A stretch of DNA of 64,000 bases from Desulfobacteraceae bacterium (GTDB lineage: Bacteria; Desulfobacterota; DSM-4660; Desulfatiglandales; Desulfatiglandaceae), in assembly GCA_030613055.1 (NCBI GenBank), contig JAUWMR010000014.1, positions 18,113-82,112 of the forward strand. The letters are read 5' to 3'. Positions 1 to 9,172 of this stretch are shown piece by piece. The position numbers and the translations under genes were made by a program. Every line of letters begins with the position of its first letter. The first letter of the stretch is position 1. The notes under the pieces are model-generated. The model saw only the letters and a program-made list of their open reading frames with translations, ran no database searches and was not told the DNA's origin.

Positions 1-830
1 GTAGCGCAGTTATTGTATGTTTCAGGACCTCTGCAACCCATCTTATAAAGACAATAGCCCATGGTCGCCTCAACTGAGCCGAATTCCGTAACAAACTCAT
101 CATTTTCAAAATGAGACCTTCTCGGGCACTGGTCGTGTATGGTCTTGCCATATGCAAATAGCGGCCTTCCAAGCTCATCGAGCGCCGGAAGTTTACCTAA
201 CAAAATGTAATTTACGACAGTTCCCACAAAATTAATCGGGTTGGGAGGACATCCGGGAATATTCACAGGTTTGGTTCCCAGTGCTTCTCCAACCCCTTTG
301 TACCCGCCGGGATTCGGTTTTGCGGCCTGGATGCCGCCAAAGCAGGCGCAAGTGCCGAGGCAGATAACTGCCGCTGCCTTGGGACAGACATCTTTTGCAA
401 TTTCAAGAAATGTCCGCCCGCCGATTTTTCCATATGCGCCGTTGTATTTTGTCGCGATTGCGCCTTCAACAACACATATAAACTTACCCTTGTATTTTTG
501 GACGGCTTCCTTGAGTGTTTTCTCCGCCTGGTGTCCTGCTGCGGCCATAATGGTCTCATGATACTCCATGGAAAGGATCTCAAGCAGCAGTTCGTCAATC
601 CAGGGGTACATGGTCCTCAAGACACTTTCGGTGCAGCCGGTACACTCGGCAAAGTGGAGCCATACAACCGGCGGCCGCTGCCTTGGCGCTGCAAAGACCT
701 CCGCAACTTTGGGGACGAACGAAGAAGAAAGCCCCATAGTTGCGGTCAAGACAGTGCAAAACGTCATAAACTCCCTTCGTGAGATTCCCTTTTCCGATAG
801 CCTTTTATAAAAATCTTTTTCCTTCTTCAT
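1..830 (-). CDS. NiFe hydrogenase small subunit, N-terminal part (cut by left window edge)
   Basis: Electron-transfer subunit of a membrane-facing uptake [NiFe] hydrogenase; it carries Fe-S clusters that pass electrons between the NiFe site of the large subunit and a redox partner. The start is ATG at 830, preceded by a clear AGGAGG. Residues 18-23 read RREFMT, a twin-arginine signal, followed by a hydrophobic stretch ending near AFAAP-type residues, so the folded heterodimer is probably exported by Tat. After it comes ECTGCTE, the CxxC pair binding the proximal [4Fe-4S] cluster, then further cysteines (CLGTCACFGG, PGCPPNP) typical of the family. The frame is open to base 1, so the C-terminal cluster ligands and the stop are outside the window; the large subunit is expected further left. 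Family assignment is firm; the exact hydrogenase group is not. Confidence 0.93.
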   Translation of the reverse strand, partial: MKKEKDFYKRLSEKGISRREFMTFCTVLTATMGLSSSFVPKVAEVFAAPRQRPPVVWLHFAECTGCTESVLRTMYPWIDELLLEILSMEYHETIMAAAGHQAEKTLKEAVQKYKGKFICVVEGAIATKYNGAYGKIGGRTFLEIAKDVCPKAAAVICLGTCACFGGIQAAKPNPGGYKGVGEALGTKPVNIPGCPPNPINFVGTVVNYILLGKLPALDELGRPLFAYGKTIHDQCPRRSHFENDEFVTEFGSVEATMGYCLYKMGCRGPETYNNCA

Positions 831-1042
831 TGGCTCCTCCTGATATAGGTTAAAGGTTATCCCGAATTCAAAAAGACCCTCCAGGTCCTGCCCGCAGTAC
901 GGCAGGCGGGCCTTACAATGCGTGATCTATTTTTATTAAAGAGCTAAACTGTACAGATTTAATTATAAAGGATAGAATGCCATAAAAAATTGAAAAAGCA
1001 ATATGGAATTATTATGGAGATAATATGGATGCAATATCCATA
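831..1042. other. Intergenic region upstream of the hydrogenase gene, with a GC-rich palindrome
   Basis: This stretch holds the hydrogenase ribosome-binding site next to 831-840 and a palindromic element at about 883-910 (CCTGCCCGC / GGCAGGCGGG arms) that recurs elsewhere in the window (about 24105-24150, 28757-28800, 50822-50860, 52968-53003). The rest is AT-rich and probably contains the hydrogenase promoter; I see no convincing -35/-10 pair. Confidence 0.5.
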
Positions 1043-2437
1043 TTATTGAAATGTCAGGAGCTTGGTCCGGAGGTTTATCTTTTTATTCTTTATTCCTATT
1101 TTCTTTCTGATATTATCCCTGTGTGTGTCGATGGTGCCTTTGGACAGGTTCAGCAATTCTGCTATTTCCTTCGTGGTTTTGCCCTGCTTTACAAGGTTTG
1201 CTACCTGAATTTCTGTGGGAGTAAGCCTCAGGTAACTGCCGGTTAACCCATGCACAAAAGGCGAAGTTATTTCATCTAAATTTGACTCCATAATATCTAT
1301 GAAGGCCATTTGCCGGTGATCCAATCCGCTTTTTTTAAGTCTTTCAAGATATATGAGAACCAGTTCCTTTATATTTAACAACATCTTCTTTTCTAATTTC
1401 CTTTTGTCCTCGTTTCTCTTTTTTAATAAAACCTTCAATGCGGTATTTGTTTCTTCAAGACTGATGCTCTTGTTCTCAAGCTCCTTCTCTCTTTTTTTCA
1501 GTGAGCGCTCCGCCCGCTTCCTCATGGTAATGTCATGGAAAAAGCAGAAAATGAACCGTTCGTCACCCAAGTCCAGATAATTTGATCTGACTTCAAGATC
1601 TATAATACGACCGTCTTTTCGTCGATGTTTTGTCTCAAACCGGTCGGATCCTTTCCATATAACTGTATCAGCATGTCTTTCCGCCCTGCTCGATCCCTCC
1701 TGAATCTCAAAATTACGAATATTCATGCCAACGAGTTCGTCCGGAGAATATCCCGAGATCATGAAAGCCGCGTCATTAGCCCTGACAATCTTCCCATTCA
1801 TATCAATGATGAAAAAACTGTCCATAGCGGTTTGAAGTATAATTTCATTCCTAAGCGTCTGTTCGCGCAACACTATTTCCGCCTGTTTGCGTTCTTCCTC
1901 AAGGGAAATAGCCTTTGCCAATGTCGATATGATATGTATCTCCAGGGGGCTAAAGTCCCTCTTTTTCGTATCAAAGATACACAACGAGCCAATGGCCGTT
2001 CCATCTAATAAGGCAGGGAAACCGAGATACGATTTCAGCCCCCACTTTTTGATACCCGGGTCCTTTTTTTCATAAACCGTTCCTTTTAAATCCTTGATTA
2101 CAGTCGGTTTTTCGTTTCCCTTGGTGGTTATTTCAAAACAGATCAGGCCATCAAGGGCCGTCGTCTTGTTGAAATCGGCAGGCACCCTGTAAGATGAACA
2201 GGTACGCATGGATTCTCTTTTACTATCAAGTCGATTATAAAAAGAACAGGTTCCCTCTAATATTTTGCATGCCTGTTGAACGATGAAATCAATGTTGTCG
2301 TCATGATCCACACCAGCCTGGCCCACAATTTCCGTGAGCTTTGATATCTTGTCCTCGGCCCACTCTCTTTTGGCCACTTCCTGCTTCAATTCACTGGTCT
2401 TTTTATTCAGTTCTTTATAAGTTGAATCCCTGTTCAT
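1043..2437 (-). CDS. GAF-PAS sensor regulator with LuxR-type DNA-binding domain
   Basis: A one-component transcription regulator. Order of domains: short N-terminal coiled coil (1-35), GAF domain (about 36-180, with the GSLCIFD strand near its end), coiled coil linker, PAS domain (about 200-310, with FIIDMNGKIVRANDAA and a C-terminal PAC segment FCFFHDITMRKRAE), long charged coiled coil (315-365), and a C-terminal LuxR helix-turn-helix (about 400-464: LTPTEIQVANLVKQGKTTKEIA, then LSKGTIDTHRDNIRKKIGI). No receiver or histidine kinase domain is present, so the ligand or redox state sensed by GAF/PAS probably acts directly on the DNA-binding domain. The start ATG follows a GGGGGAT stretch. Neighbours (hydrogenase, exporter) do not fix its target. 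Confidence 0.85.
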   Translation of the reverse strand: MNRDSTYKELNKKTSELKQEVAKREWAEDKISKLTEIVGQAGVDHDDNIDFIVQQACKILEGTCSFYNRLDSKRESMRTCSSYRVPADFNKTTALDGLICFEITTKGNEKPTVIKDLKGTVYEKKDPGIKKWGLKSYLGFPALLDGTAIGSLCIFDTKKRDFSPLEIHIISTLAKAISLEEERKQAEIVLREQTLRNEIILQTAMDSFFIIDMNGKIVRANDAAFMISGYSPDELVGMNIRNFEIQEGSSRAERHADTVIWKGSDRFETKHRRKDGRIIDLEVRSNYLDLGDERFIFCFFHDITMRKRAERSLKKREKELENKSISLEETNTALKVLLKKRNEDKRKLEKKMLLNIKELVLIYLERLKKSGLDHRQMAFIDIMESNLDEITSPFVHGLTGSYLRLTPTEIQVANLVKQGKTTKEIAELLNLSKGTIDTHRDNIRKKIGIKNKKINLRTKLLTFQ

Positions 2438-2946
2438 TCGAATATCCCCCGATTAGCCAAAATGTAAATATTCGGGTCCGAAGAGCCCGGCTTTGTATTA
2501 CCCCTGAAAGGGGCTGCCAGACTATCCGGATTTATATTGGATCACCTTTCAGCCTTCAGCATTCGGCGCTCAGCTTTTATGACTTTTATATTCGCGATCT
2601 TATAGCTGATATTCAACTTTTGACTTAACACCAATTTCCACCTTGCATCATTTTTTTAAGCTGAAGGCTGACTGCTGATCGCTGACCGCTTCCTGATTGA
2701 GGGTTTACTCAATTAGGGCCTTCGTTAAAGACAGTTGTTAGAAACTTTTTGTGAGTCCGTTACTATTGTTTTTCAATTTGTCTTGCTAAATAAACGTGAT
2801 GATTATACAGGATAGGTGTTTAAATATTCAATATTAAATTATAAACCATGTATACATGATTGTATCCGCTTACCAACCGTATTTTGCGCCTTTCCCCTGC
2901 TTTTTCGCATAGTGAAGGCCTTGCTCCCTGCGCCTTGCGCGTTTGC
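2438..2946. other. 509-bp intergenic region with a separated inverted repeat
   Basis: No gene recognised. It contains a perfect 12-bp inverted repeat, TCAGCCTTCAGC at 2549-2560 and GCTGAAGGCTGA at 2660-2671, embedded in degenerate copies of similar short words (CAGC/TTCAGC, CTGACTGCTGATCGCTGACC). The segment 2750-2870 is AT-rich and may hold the promoter of the regulator gene on the minus strand. The arms are 99 bases apart, so a transcriptional terminator is unlikely. Confidence 0.5.
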
Positions 2947-5055
2947 CTAATTCTCCCTCAGTTTATTAAGCCTGAAATATATGCCGCCAAGTCCTATCAG
3001 TTCCTCATGGGTTCCGTGTTCAAGTATCTGTCCATGGTGCATGACTAAGATGCGGTCCGCGTTTCTGATCGTGGAAAGCCTGTGCGCGACAATTAGTGTG
3101 GTTCTTCCGGCGGCCATCCGGGAAATAGCATCCTGGATAAGCCCTTCTGTTTCAGGATCAACGCTGGATGTTGCTTCATCAAGTATAAGCATGCGTGGAT
3201 TTGTGGCTAAGGCCCTGGCAAAAGACAGGAGCTGCCGTTCCCCTGCCGAAATTGTTGATCCCCCTTCACTGATTTCCTGCTGAAAGCCGTTTTTAAGCCT
3301 TTGAATATATGAAAGGGCATTGGCCATTCGGGCTGCCTTCTCAATGTCTTTCATATTTAGTTCTTTCCTGCCTAAAGAAATGTTATCAAACAGGATTCCC
3401 CCGAAGATGAATACATCCTGCATGCACAGGCTGATCCGACGTCTAAGCCAATCTTTGGGCAATTTTTTTATGTCAATTCCGTCCAACAACACAGCGCCCT
3501 TGTCCGGATCATAAAAACGTTCCACCAGGTTAACCAGAGTTGTCTTGCCCGACCCTGTTGCGCCCACAATGGCAACCGTTTCCCCGGGCCTTATCTCAAA
3601 GGACACATCGCGTAATATTGGATGGCCCTCTTTGTAAGAAAAAGATACCTGGTCGAAGATCAAATGACCCTCCATTTTAGCGGGAACCCGCGGCTCTTCC
3701 GGTTCAGGAATTTCCTCCCTGTGATCCATGAACTCGAATATACGTTCAGTGGAGGCCATACCCAATTGCATTATGTTGTATTTTTCTGAAATATCCCGGA
3801 TTGGTTTGAAAAACATCTGGATATAGCTGATAAAGGCCACAAGAGAACCCAGGGTCAACTGTTCCTGGATGACTCTCCCCCCTCCATACCAGATGATAAG
3901 GGCAACCCCTAAAGAAGACAGCAGTTCCATGACGGGCATGAAAACGGCAAAGACACGTATCTGTTTCATCCCGGCCAGGTAGTTTTCATGATTGATCCGG
4001 GTAAATATTCCCATCTGGAATTTTTCCCTGACAAAGAGTTGTATCACTCGCATTCCGGTAAGCCGTTCCTGTAAAAAGGCGTTTATTTTCGCGACCGTGG
4101 ATCTGAGTTCCCTGAATGCCTCTCTCGCCATAGTACTGAACAGAAGAGTCAGCCCGAAGATGAATGGCATAAGGATAAAGGACACTAAGGCCATACGCCA
4201 GTTGAGACACAAAAGGACCACCAATATACCGGTCAGGAGAAAGATATCCTTGAAGAGTGTAATCAAGACGGACTTAAACATCTCATTTAAGTTTTCTATG
4301 TCATTGGTAACCCGGGTCACCAGACGTCCGACCGGATGACGATCGAAGAAACGCACTGCCTGTGATTGCATCCTGTTAAAAAGCGCGAGACGGATGTCCT
4401 GCATTATATGCTGGCCTGTAAATTCGAGCAGATAATATTCAACGTAATTAAGCCCGAACGACAAAAATAGAAAAAGAAAAAATATCATGCCCACAACGGC
4501 CACTCCCCTTACATCTCCTGCCCTGATTTTCAAGATTTCCTCTTCAGGGAGTCTCATGAGCTGTTTGTATGGGATCAGGATGGAGCCGTCCGCCATTTCA
4601 CGTACGGCCTTATCCCCTGTTCCGGGCACAGCCTCTGCCCGGGCATCAGGCCCGGCCCTGTAAAACCTCTCAGGAATAATTACATTGCGGGATCTGTATG
4701 AGTAAAGATCCGCGGGATCAATCTTTTTCATATCAGCATGAGAAATGTAGTATAAAGATCCATCCCTGCCCTTCTTTAAAAAATGAGCATGCCGGTGCAA
4801 GAGTTCCCTGGCTCCGGACTCCGTTAATCTTTTTGTGTCCAGACAATACCAGGTAGAAAGGATGTAACGGTCAATAGCGATTTTAGATAAATAAGGAATC
4901 GCAAGGTCAAAAAGGATAATCAGGATAGTCAGGAAAAGGACTGTTGAAATTGTCTTTTTGTAGGGGATGGCATATACTGCCAGTCTCTTTAACAGCCTCA
5001 GATTATAGGGCTTGCCTAATTTCCCTTCCTCCATGTATCCATAGTCACCGAACAT
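2947..5055 (-). CDS. Heterodimeric ABC exporter subunit with large extracytoplasmic insertion (BmrD/YheH-like)
   Basis: Half-transporter: membrane domain then ATPase. TM1 lies at about residues 33-52; a hydrophilic insert of about 130 residues (60-185) separates it from TM2, as in the BmrD/YheH type and unlike standard 580-residue exporters. The nucleotide-binding domain has Walker A GATGSGKTT, signature SAGERQ (degenerate relative to LSGGQ), Walker B RMLILDEATSSVD with the catalytic Glu, and H-loop AHRLST. It follows the partner gene by 4 bases and is co-transcribed with it. Together they should form one consensus and one degenerate ATP site. Substrate unknown; lipids or drugs are usual for the family. 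Confidence 0.9.
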   Translation of the reverse strand: MFGDYGYMEEGKLGKPYNLRLLKRLAVYAIPYKKTISTVLFLTILIILFDLAIPYLSKIAIDRYILSTWYCLDTKRLTESGARELLHRHAHFLKKGRDGSLYYISHADMKKIDPADLYSYRSRNVIIPERFYRAGPDARAEAVPGTGDKAVREMADGSILIPYKQLMRLPEEEILKIRAGDVRGVAVVGMIFFLFLFLSFGLNYVEYYLLEFTGQHIMQDIRLALFNRMQSQAVRFFDRHPVGRLVTRVTNDIENLNEMFKSVLITLFKDIFLLTGILVVLLCLNWRMALVSFILMPFIFGLTLLFSTMAREAFRELRSTVAKINAFLQERLTGMRVIQLFVREKFQMGIFTRINHENYLAGMKQIRVFAVFMPVMELLSSLGVALIIWYGGGRVIQEQLTLGSLVAFISYIQMFFKPIRDISEKYNIMQLGMASTERIFEFMDHREEIPEPEEPRVPAKMEGHLIFDQVSFSYKEGHPILRDVSFEIRPGETVAIVGATGSGKTTLVNLVERFYDPDKGAVLLDGIDIKKLPKDWLRRRISLCMQDVFIFGGILFDNISLGRKELNMKDIEKAARMANALSYIQRLKNGFQQEISEGGSTISAGERQLLSFARALATNPRMLILDEATSSVDPETEGLIQDAISRMAAGRTTLIVAHRLSTIRNADRILVMHHGQILEHGTHEELIGLGGIYFRLNKLREN

Positions 5056-5059
5056 AAAT

Positions 5060-6841
5060 TCAGACTCCCTTCTCCAACTCCATGGCGATTATCTGCTTTT
5101 CATACAGGGTGGCATACACGCCCTTCATTTGGAGAAGTCTTTTGTGGGTTCCCTGCTCTACAAGTCTCCCTCGATCGAGAACAAATATCCGGTCCGCCCT
5201 GTAGATGGTTGAAACCCTGTGGGATACAATCAGATTGGTCTTGCTGCGCCTCAATTCAAGAATCTGGTTCAGGATTCTCTCCTCAGTACGGGTGTCTACC
5301 ATGGAGAGCGCATCATCCATTATAAGAACGGGCGGATCGGCAACAAGGGCCCGTGCGATTGTCAGTCGTTGTCTCTGTCCCCCTGAAAGGGTTATCCCTC
5401 GTTCCCCTAACAGGGCGTCCAGACCATTTTCAATGCCGTGAATATCTTCAAGGATATCGGCCGCGCGCAGGATCGCTTCCAAGTCTGTCAGGGAGACATT
5501 TTCCCTGCCAAACAGGACATTATTGCGGATAGTGTCTGAAAAAATAAAGACCTCCTGTTGAACAAAGCCTATACTTTGGCGCAGCGCCTTAAGGGGAATT
5601 TCAAGGATATCCAGGCCGTCCACATAAACGGTTCCGGCCGGAATATTCAAAAGACGGGGTATGACCTCAAGCAGCGTGCTCTTGCCTGACCCAACGCGTC
5701 CCACCACTGCTACTGTTTCGCCGGCATTTATTTTGAGTCGAATATCTTTCAAAGCATCATCTGTTTGCCCGGGGTATCTTATGTTGAGGCCATTGATCTC
5801 AATATTTCCCTTGATTGAGGCCCTTAGCGGGGACAGGGACAAATCCTTGATCTCCGGCATTTCGTCAGTAATGCGGTTGAGACGCCGCATGGAGGCGGAA
5901 CCTCTCTGGATGAGGTTGGTTACCCACCCCATTGCCATCATTGGCCACGTAAGGAGATTTAAATAGGCAATGAAGGCAACAAAATCGCCCGTTGTAATGT
6001 TTCCTGATATTGCCAGGCGGCCACCCAGCCATATAACAATGGCAAGACCGGTATTTGTGAAGACGGCCATCATAGGAAAAAAGAAGGCCAGGGTCTTAGC
6101 CAGATTCATGTTTTCAGAAATATACCTGCGGCCTTCGTTTTCCACCCTTTGATATGTCCAACTCTCGCGGTTATAAGATTTTATAATCCTTATCCCGGAG
6201 AATGCCTCGCGGACACGCTCAGTTAGATCGGAAAAGGTCTCCTGGACTGCTTCAAAGCTTGCGGACATGCGGCGAGTGAGAACCCTGGTAAGTATGATTA
6301 CAATAGGCGCGGGTATCAGGGAGATGAGGGTGAGTTTTATATTGATGGACATCATGAATCCAATGGCGGCCAAACCCAGAACAGCGCCATCGGTCAGGGC
6401 TACCAGCCCCATGCCTGTGGCCATACGGATGTTGTTGATATCATTAATGGCCTTTGCCATCAGATCTCCGGTCTTTGTCCTTTGAAAATATGACGGGGAG
6501 AGGGCCTGCAGATGGGCATATATCCGGTTTCTCAGGCCTTCTTCAACCTGTCTGGAATGGCCTAATATGAGAAGCCGCCATATAAAACGAAACAGGGTGA
6601 TCCCAAGGGCGATTGCAAAAATAGCTAATCCCAGTTGAAAGAGGATTTGGAGGGTGGCGGTTTTATCGGTCAGGAGATCAATTGCCCTTTTAATGACAAG
6701 AGGGATGAGGAGTTGAAGGAAATCCACCAAAAGGAGGCTGATGAGGCCCACGATAAGCGGCCAGCGATTCCGGACAAAGTATTGTTTAAGTGGCAGGAAA
6801 CTCTTTAGTGATTCGGCAAAGGGCAGACGAAAGCTTTTCAT
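5060..6841 (-). CDS. Heterodimeric ABC exporter subunit with degenerate Walker B (BmrC/YheI-like)
   Basis: Partner of the downstream 702-residue exporter subunit. Six-helix membrane domain (about 1-320), then the ATPase with Walker A GRVGSGKST, canonical signature LSGGQRQ, Walker B PVLIMDDALSMVD in which Asp replaces the catalytic Glu, and H-loop SHRVST. The Asp substitution here combined with the altered signature in the partner is the classic pattern of heterodimeric exporters such as BmrCD and TM287/288. I start it at ATG 6841; the frame is open to a TTG at 6859. Neither start has a good ribosome-binding site. Confidence 0.9.
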   Translation of the reverse strand: MKSFRLPFAESLKSFLPLKQYFVRNRWPLIVGLISLLLVDFLQLLIPLVIKRAIDLLTDKTATLQILFQLGLAIFAIALGITLFRFIWRLLILGHSRQVEEGLRNRIYAHLQALSPSYFQRTKTGDLMAKAINDINNIRMATGMGLVALTDGAVLGLAAIGFMMSINIKLTLISLIPAPIVIILTRVLTRRMSASFEAVQETFSDLTERVREAFSGIRIIKSYNRESWTYQRVENEGRRYISENMNLAKTLAFFFPMMAVFTNTGLAIVIWLGGRLAISGNITTGDFVAFIAYLNLLTWPMMAMGWVTNLIQRGSASMRRLNRITDEMPEIKDLSLSPLRASIKGNIEINGLNIRYPGQTDDALKDIRLKINAGETVAVVGRVGSGKSTLLEVIPRLLNIPAGTVYVDGLDILEIPLKALRQSIGFVQQEVFIFSDTIRNNVLFGRENVSLTDLEAILRAADILEDIHGIENGLDALLGERGITLSGGQRQRLTIARALVADPPVLIMDDALSMVDTRTEERILNQILELRRSKTNLIVSHRVSTIYRADRIFVLDRGRLVEQGTHKRLLQMKGVYATLYEKQIIAMELEKGV

Positions 6842-6941
6842 GGAAAAAGAAATACTCAAACAGAGCGTTCAATGTCAATGCCCTGTTTTTTCTCGTATCT
6901 GCTCAATAAATCGGGGTAAGTGCCTTTGCATACTACCTACT

Positions 6942-7041
6942 GGATTCCCGCTTTCGCGGGAATGACAGGCACTTATCTCACTACGTCATTCCCGCGTAGG
7001 CGGGAATCCACAAGTAATACCCCTAAATATTGAGCTGTTAC
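6942..7041. repeat. REP/MITE-like palindromic element, copy 1 (inverted relative to copy 2)
   Basis: Two back-to-back hairpins built from ATTCCCGC-type arms (GGATTCCCGCTTTCGCGGGAAT and GTCATTCCCGCG...GCGGGAATCC), then a tail TACCCCTAAATATTGAGCT. The reverse complement matches 10657-10742 at roughly nine positions in ten over about 83 bases. The pair encloses the two CobO-like genes and the first dehydratase-like gene. Confidence 0.75.
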
Positions 7042-7169
7042 TTTTTCTCTAAAGTTGCATAAACAACACGCCCATGATGCTAAATAGAAATCCACGCCCG
7101 AAAGACGCAGCTTTTCAAGATAAAGCAAACCCTAACCGATCAAAGGGGGCAGGCTTGAGATTGTAAATC

Positions 7170-8204
7170 CTAAAACTCAATCCCCTTTCTGGCCTGAACC
7201 CCTCTGTCAAAAGGGTGCTTGATTTGTCTCATCTCAAATACAACCGATGCATGTTCCTTTATCTCCGGATGGGCATCCCGGCCACTCAATATTATATGCA
7301 AATTTTTTGGCTTTAAGAACATCATTTCTCTCACCCTATCCGGGTGAACAAGGTTGAACTTCGTTGCGATGTTGATCTCATCCAGGACGATTAAGCGATG
7401 GTTTTGAGAAAATATCTCTCTTAAACAGGCCTCCCAAGCTTCTCTTGCAGCATCTTTGTGTATTTTTGATGGCTCAGAAGGTCCAAGGATAAAACCTTCG
7501 CCCATACTCTTAATCTCAAGGTTCGGGAATTTTTCAATGGCAATAACTTCCCCATAGGCCTGGGGCGATTTTATGAACTGCAATACTGTTGACGGGATTC
7601 CATTAGCGGCAAATAACATGGCCCGTCCCAGACAGTATGTGGTCTTTCCCTTCCCATTTCCGGTAACAACCCCCACGCATCCCTCTTGATTGCTGCCATC
7701 AATCTTCCAGGAAGCTTCTTCATGCTTGTGCTCAACCATCTCTGTTACGAGATCGGCATGTTCAATCATTTCGTCCTTTGCGTTACATCCGGTCAAGACC
7801 AATTCCACATTGGCCGGTTTTTTCTTTATGAGGTCGATTATACTGCCCACAGGGATAAGACCCATGTCAACGACCTTATTAATGTCTTCAAGAATGAAGA
7901 TATCAAAACGGCCATTGGAAATCATCTCCTGGACATGCTCAAAGGATTTGTTGATAGTAGCTACATCCCCTGGAGAGAGATTTTCATGGGATGGGGTGTG
8001 TGTTATAGGTAATTGCTCAAAAACTAAGTTAGGCTTGAGAAAGGAAAGTGCTCTACTCTCCGAATCCATAAATGGGTGAGGGAGAAAGCACATCATAAAC
8101 GTGCGCAAATTCTGGCCTGTAGCCCTGAGGGTCAGACCTATATGGGCAAGATTTCTTTCCTCTGTCTTTCCTGTATATACCTGGACCAATCCCTGTTTCA
8201 ACAT
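7170..8204 (-). CDS. Double-domain CobO-like ATP:corrinoid adenosyltransferase with defective first P-loop
   Basis: CobO/BtuR proteins adenosylate the cobalt of corrinoids using ATP. This protein is two CobO domains in tandem. Domain 1 (about 1-155) starts LVQVYTGKTEERNLA, where the family has YTGxGKGKTT, so its P-loop is lost, although ILEDINKVVDMGLI and LVLTGCNA remain recognisable. Domain 2 (about 170-344) keeps GVVTGNGKGKTTYCLG, LIVLDEIN and the C-terminal GVQARKGIEF shared with the neighbouring 175-residue CobO. Family length is normally 175-200, so this is a duplication with one catalytic and one possibly regulatory half. ATG at 8204 follows GGGGA; a TTG at 8222 is the alternative. Divergent from the next CobO gene. 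Confidence 0.85.
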   Translation of the reverse strand: MLKQGLVQVYTGKTEERNLAHIGLTLRATGQNLRTFMMCFLPHPFMDSESRALSFLKPNLVFEQLPITHTPSHENLSPGDVATINKSFEHVQEMISNGRFDIFILEDINKVVDMGLIPVGSIIDLIKKKPANVELVLTGCNAKDEMIEHADLVTEMVEHKHEEASWKIDGSNQEGCVGVVTGNGKGKTTYCLGRAMLFAANGIPSTVLQFIKSPQAYGEVIAIEKFPNLEIKSMGEGFILGPSEPSKIHKDAAREAWEACLREIFSQNHRLIVLDEINIATKFNLVHPDRVREMMFLKPKNLHIILSGRDAHPEIKEHASVVFEMRQIKHPFDRGVQARKGIEF

Positions 8205-8392
8205 TCTTTTCCCCGGTTTCAACAGATTTTGCAGTTTTTGATGGATATGATAAATCCTGCAGCATTTTCCCCATTTTGATACTGATGCGCAAGAGAAAAG
8301 AGACTATCTCGCTGAATTGCTTTAATTGACAGGAGCTTCTTAATAGGCTAAAGGGTCAACAATGGTCTTTGGATACCTGAAGGAGAGATTAA

Positions 8393-8920
8393 ATGGAAAA
8401 GAAGACTGGTTTCGGTCTGATACAGATTTATACAGGAACTGGAAAGGGAAAGACAACCGCCGCCCTTGGTCTGGCTATGAGGGCTGCTGGCCACGGTTTT
8501 AAGGTCGGGATCATACACTTCATGAAAATATGGGACTATGGAGAAGTAAAAAGCCTTAAAAAGCTTGAGATTGACCTTTTTCGCTATGGTACAACAGAGC
8601 TTATTGACCCTAAAAACCCCTCACATGTAGATTTTGAGCAGGCCCATGAAGCAATTGAGAAAGCCGAAGAACTCATGGTAAAGAGTAACTACGATATTCT
8701 TATCTTAGATGAAGTCTCGGTGGCCATTTATTTCGATCTGATACCTCTTGAAAGGGTGCTTGCTCTTCTTGATAAAAAGCCTGACAATCTGGAGTTAGTT
8801 CTTACGGGACGGAAGTGTCCACAGGAGCTAATTGAAAGGGCTGACCTTGTGTCTGTCATAGATGCAGTCAAGCATCCTTATCAGGATGGATTGGAATCGA
8901 GAAAGGGGATCGAATTCTAA
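8393..8920 (+). CDS. cobO: CobO-type ATP:corrinoid adenosyltransferase
   Basis: Transfers the 5'-deoxyadenosyl group of ATP to Co(I) of a corrinoid. Full family length (175). Motifs: IYTGTGKGKTTAALGLAMRA (P-loop, residues 12-31), ILILDEVSVAIYFDLI (Walker B region), LVLTGRKCPQELIERADLV, and the terminal ESRKGIEF. ATG is preceded by GGAGAG. It stands divergently from the double-domain CobO (170-bp shared promoter region) and 250 bp before a dehydratase-like gene. Whether it serves cobamide synthesis or reactivation for the corrinoid enzymes at 43-52 kb cannot be told. Confidence 0.9.
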   Translation: MEKKTGFGLIQIYTGTGKGKTTAALGLAMRAAGHGFKVGIIHFMKIWDYGEVKSLKKLEIDLFRYGTTELIDPKNPSHVDFEQAHEAIEKAEELMVKSNYDILILDEVSVAIYFDLIPLERVLALLDKKPDNLELVLTGRKCPQELIERADLVSVIDAVKHPYQDGLESRKGIEF

Positions 8921-9110
8921 GTGTGTGCTCGCCAACCAAAGAAGTTCAAGGGCAATATTTGTTCTTTTGAGTAAACATTCCTGCCTACAAGGCGTGGCAT
9001 CAAAAAGGAACCCCAAATTTACTTTGGGGGATAAGTTCCCCCAAGCCTCCGTTAATTACCCATTCAATTCCGCGTACAGCACGGGATATTCTGGCTGCGC
9101 TGTTTTGAAA

Positions 9111-9155
9111 GTCCCGCGAAGCGGGACGTTACATGAAATCGCGCAGCGATTTCAT
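9111..9155. repeat. Paired small palindromes upstream of the first dehydratase-like gene
   Basis: GTCCCGCGAAGCGGGAC (9111-9127) and ATGAAATCGCGCAGCGATTTCAT (9133-9155) are two adjacent palindromes. A variant occurs at about 36565-36600 just upstream of the aconitase X gene (GCGGGACGTTTCAT then AAATCACGAAAGCGATTT). They may form RNA hairpins in the leader or be a repeat family. A further hairpin, CCCCAAA / TTTGGGG at 9011-9029, lies between the cobO stop and this element. Confidence 0.55.
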
Positions 9156-9172
9156 AAAGAAAGGGTCTAATC

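Noticed and set aside
263..598. Minus-strand frame of 111 codons near the left edge
   Set aside because: It is an alternative frame of the hydrogenase small-subunit gene, whose Tat signal and CTGC motif lie in the neighbouring frame that is open to base 1.
8205..8392. Possible cobalamin riboswitch between the divergent CobO genes
   Set aside because: I looked for a B12-box-like core and stems and found none; the region is short and shows only ordinary promoter-like DNA. A covariance-model search would settle it.
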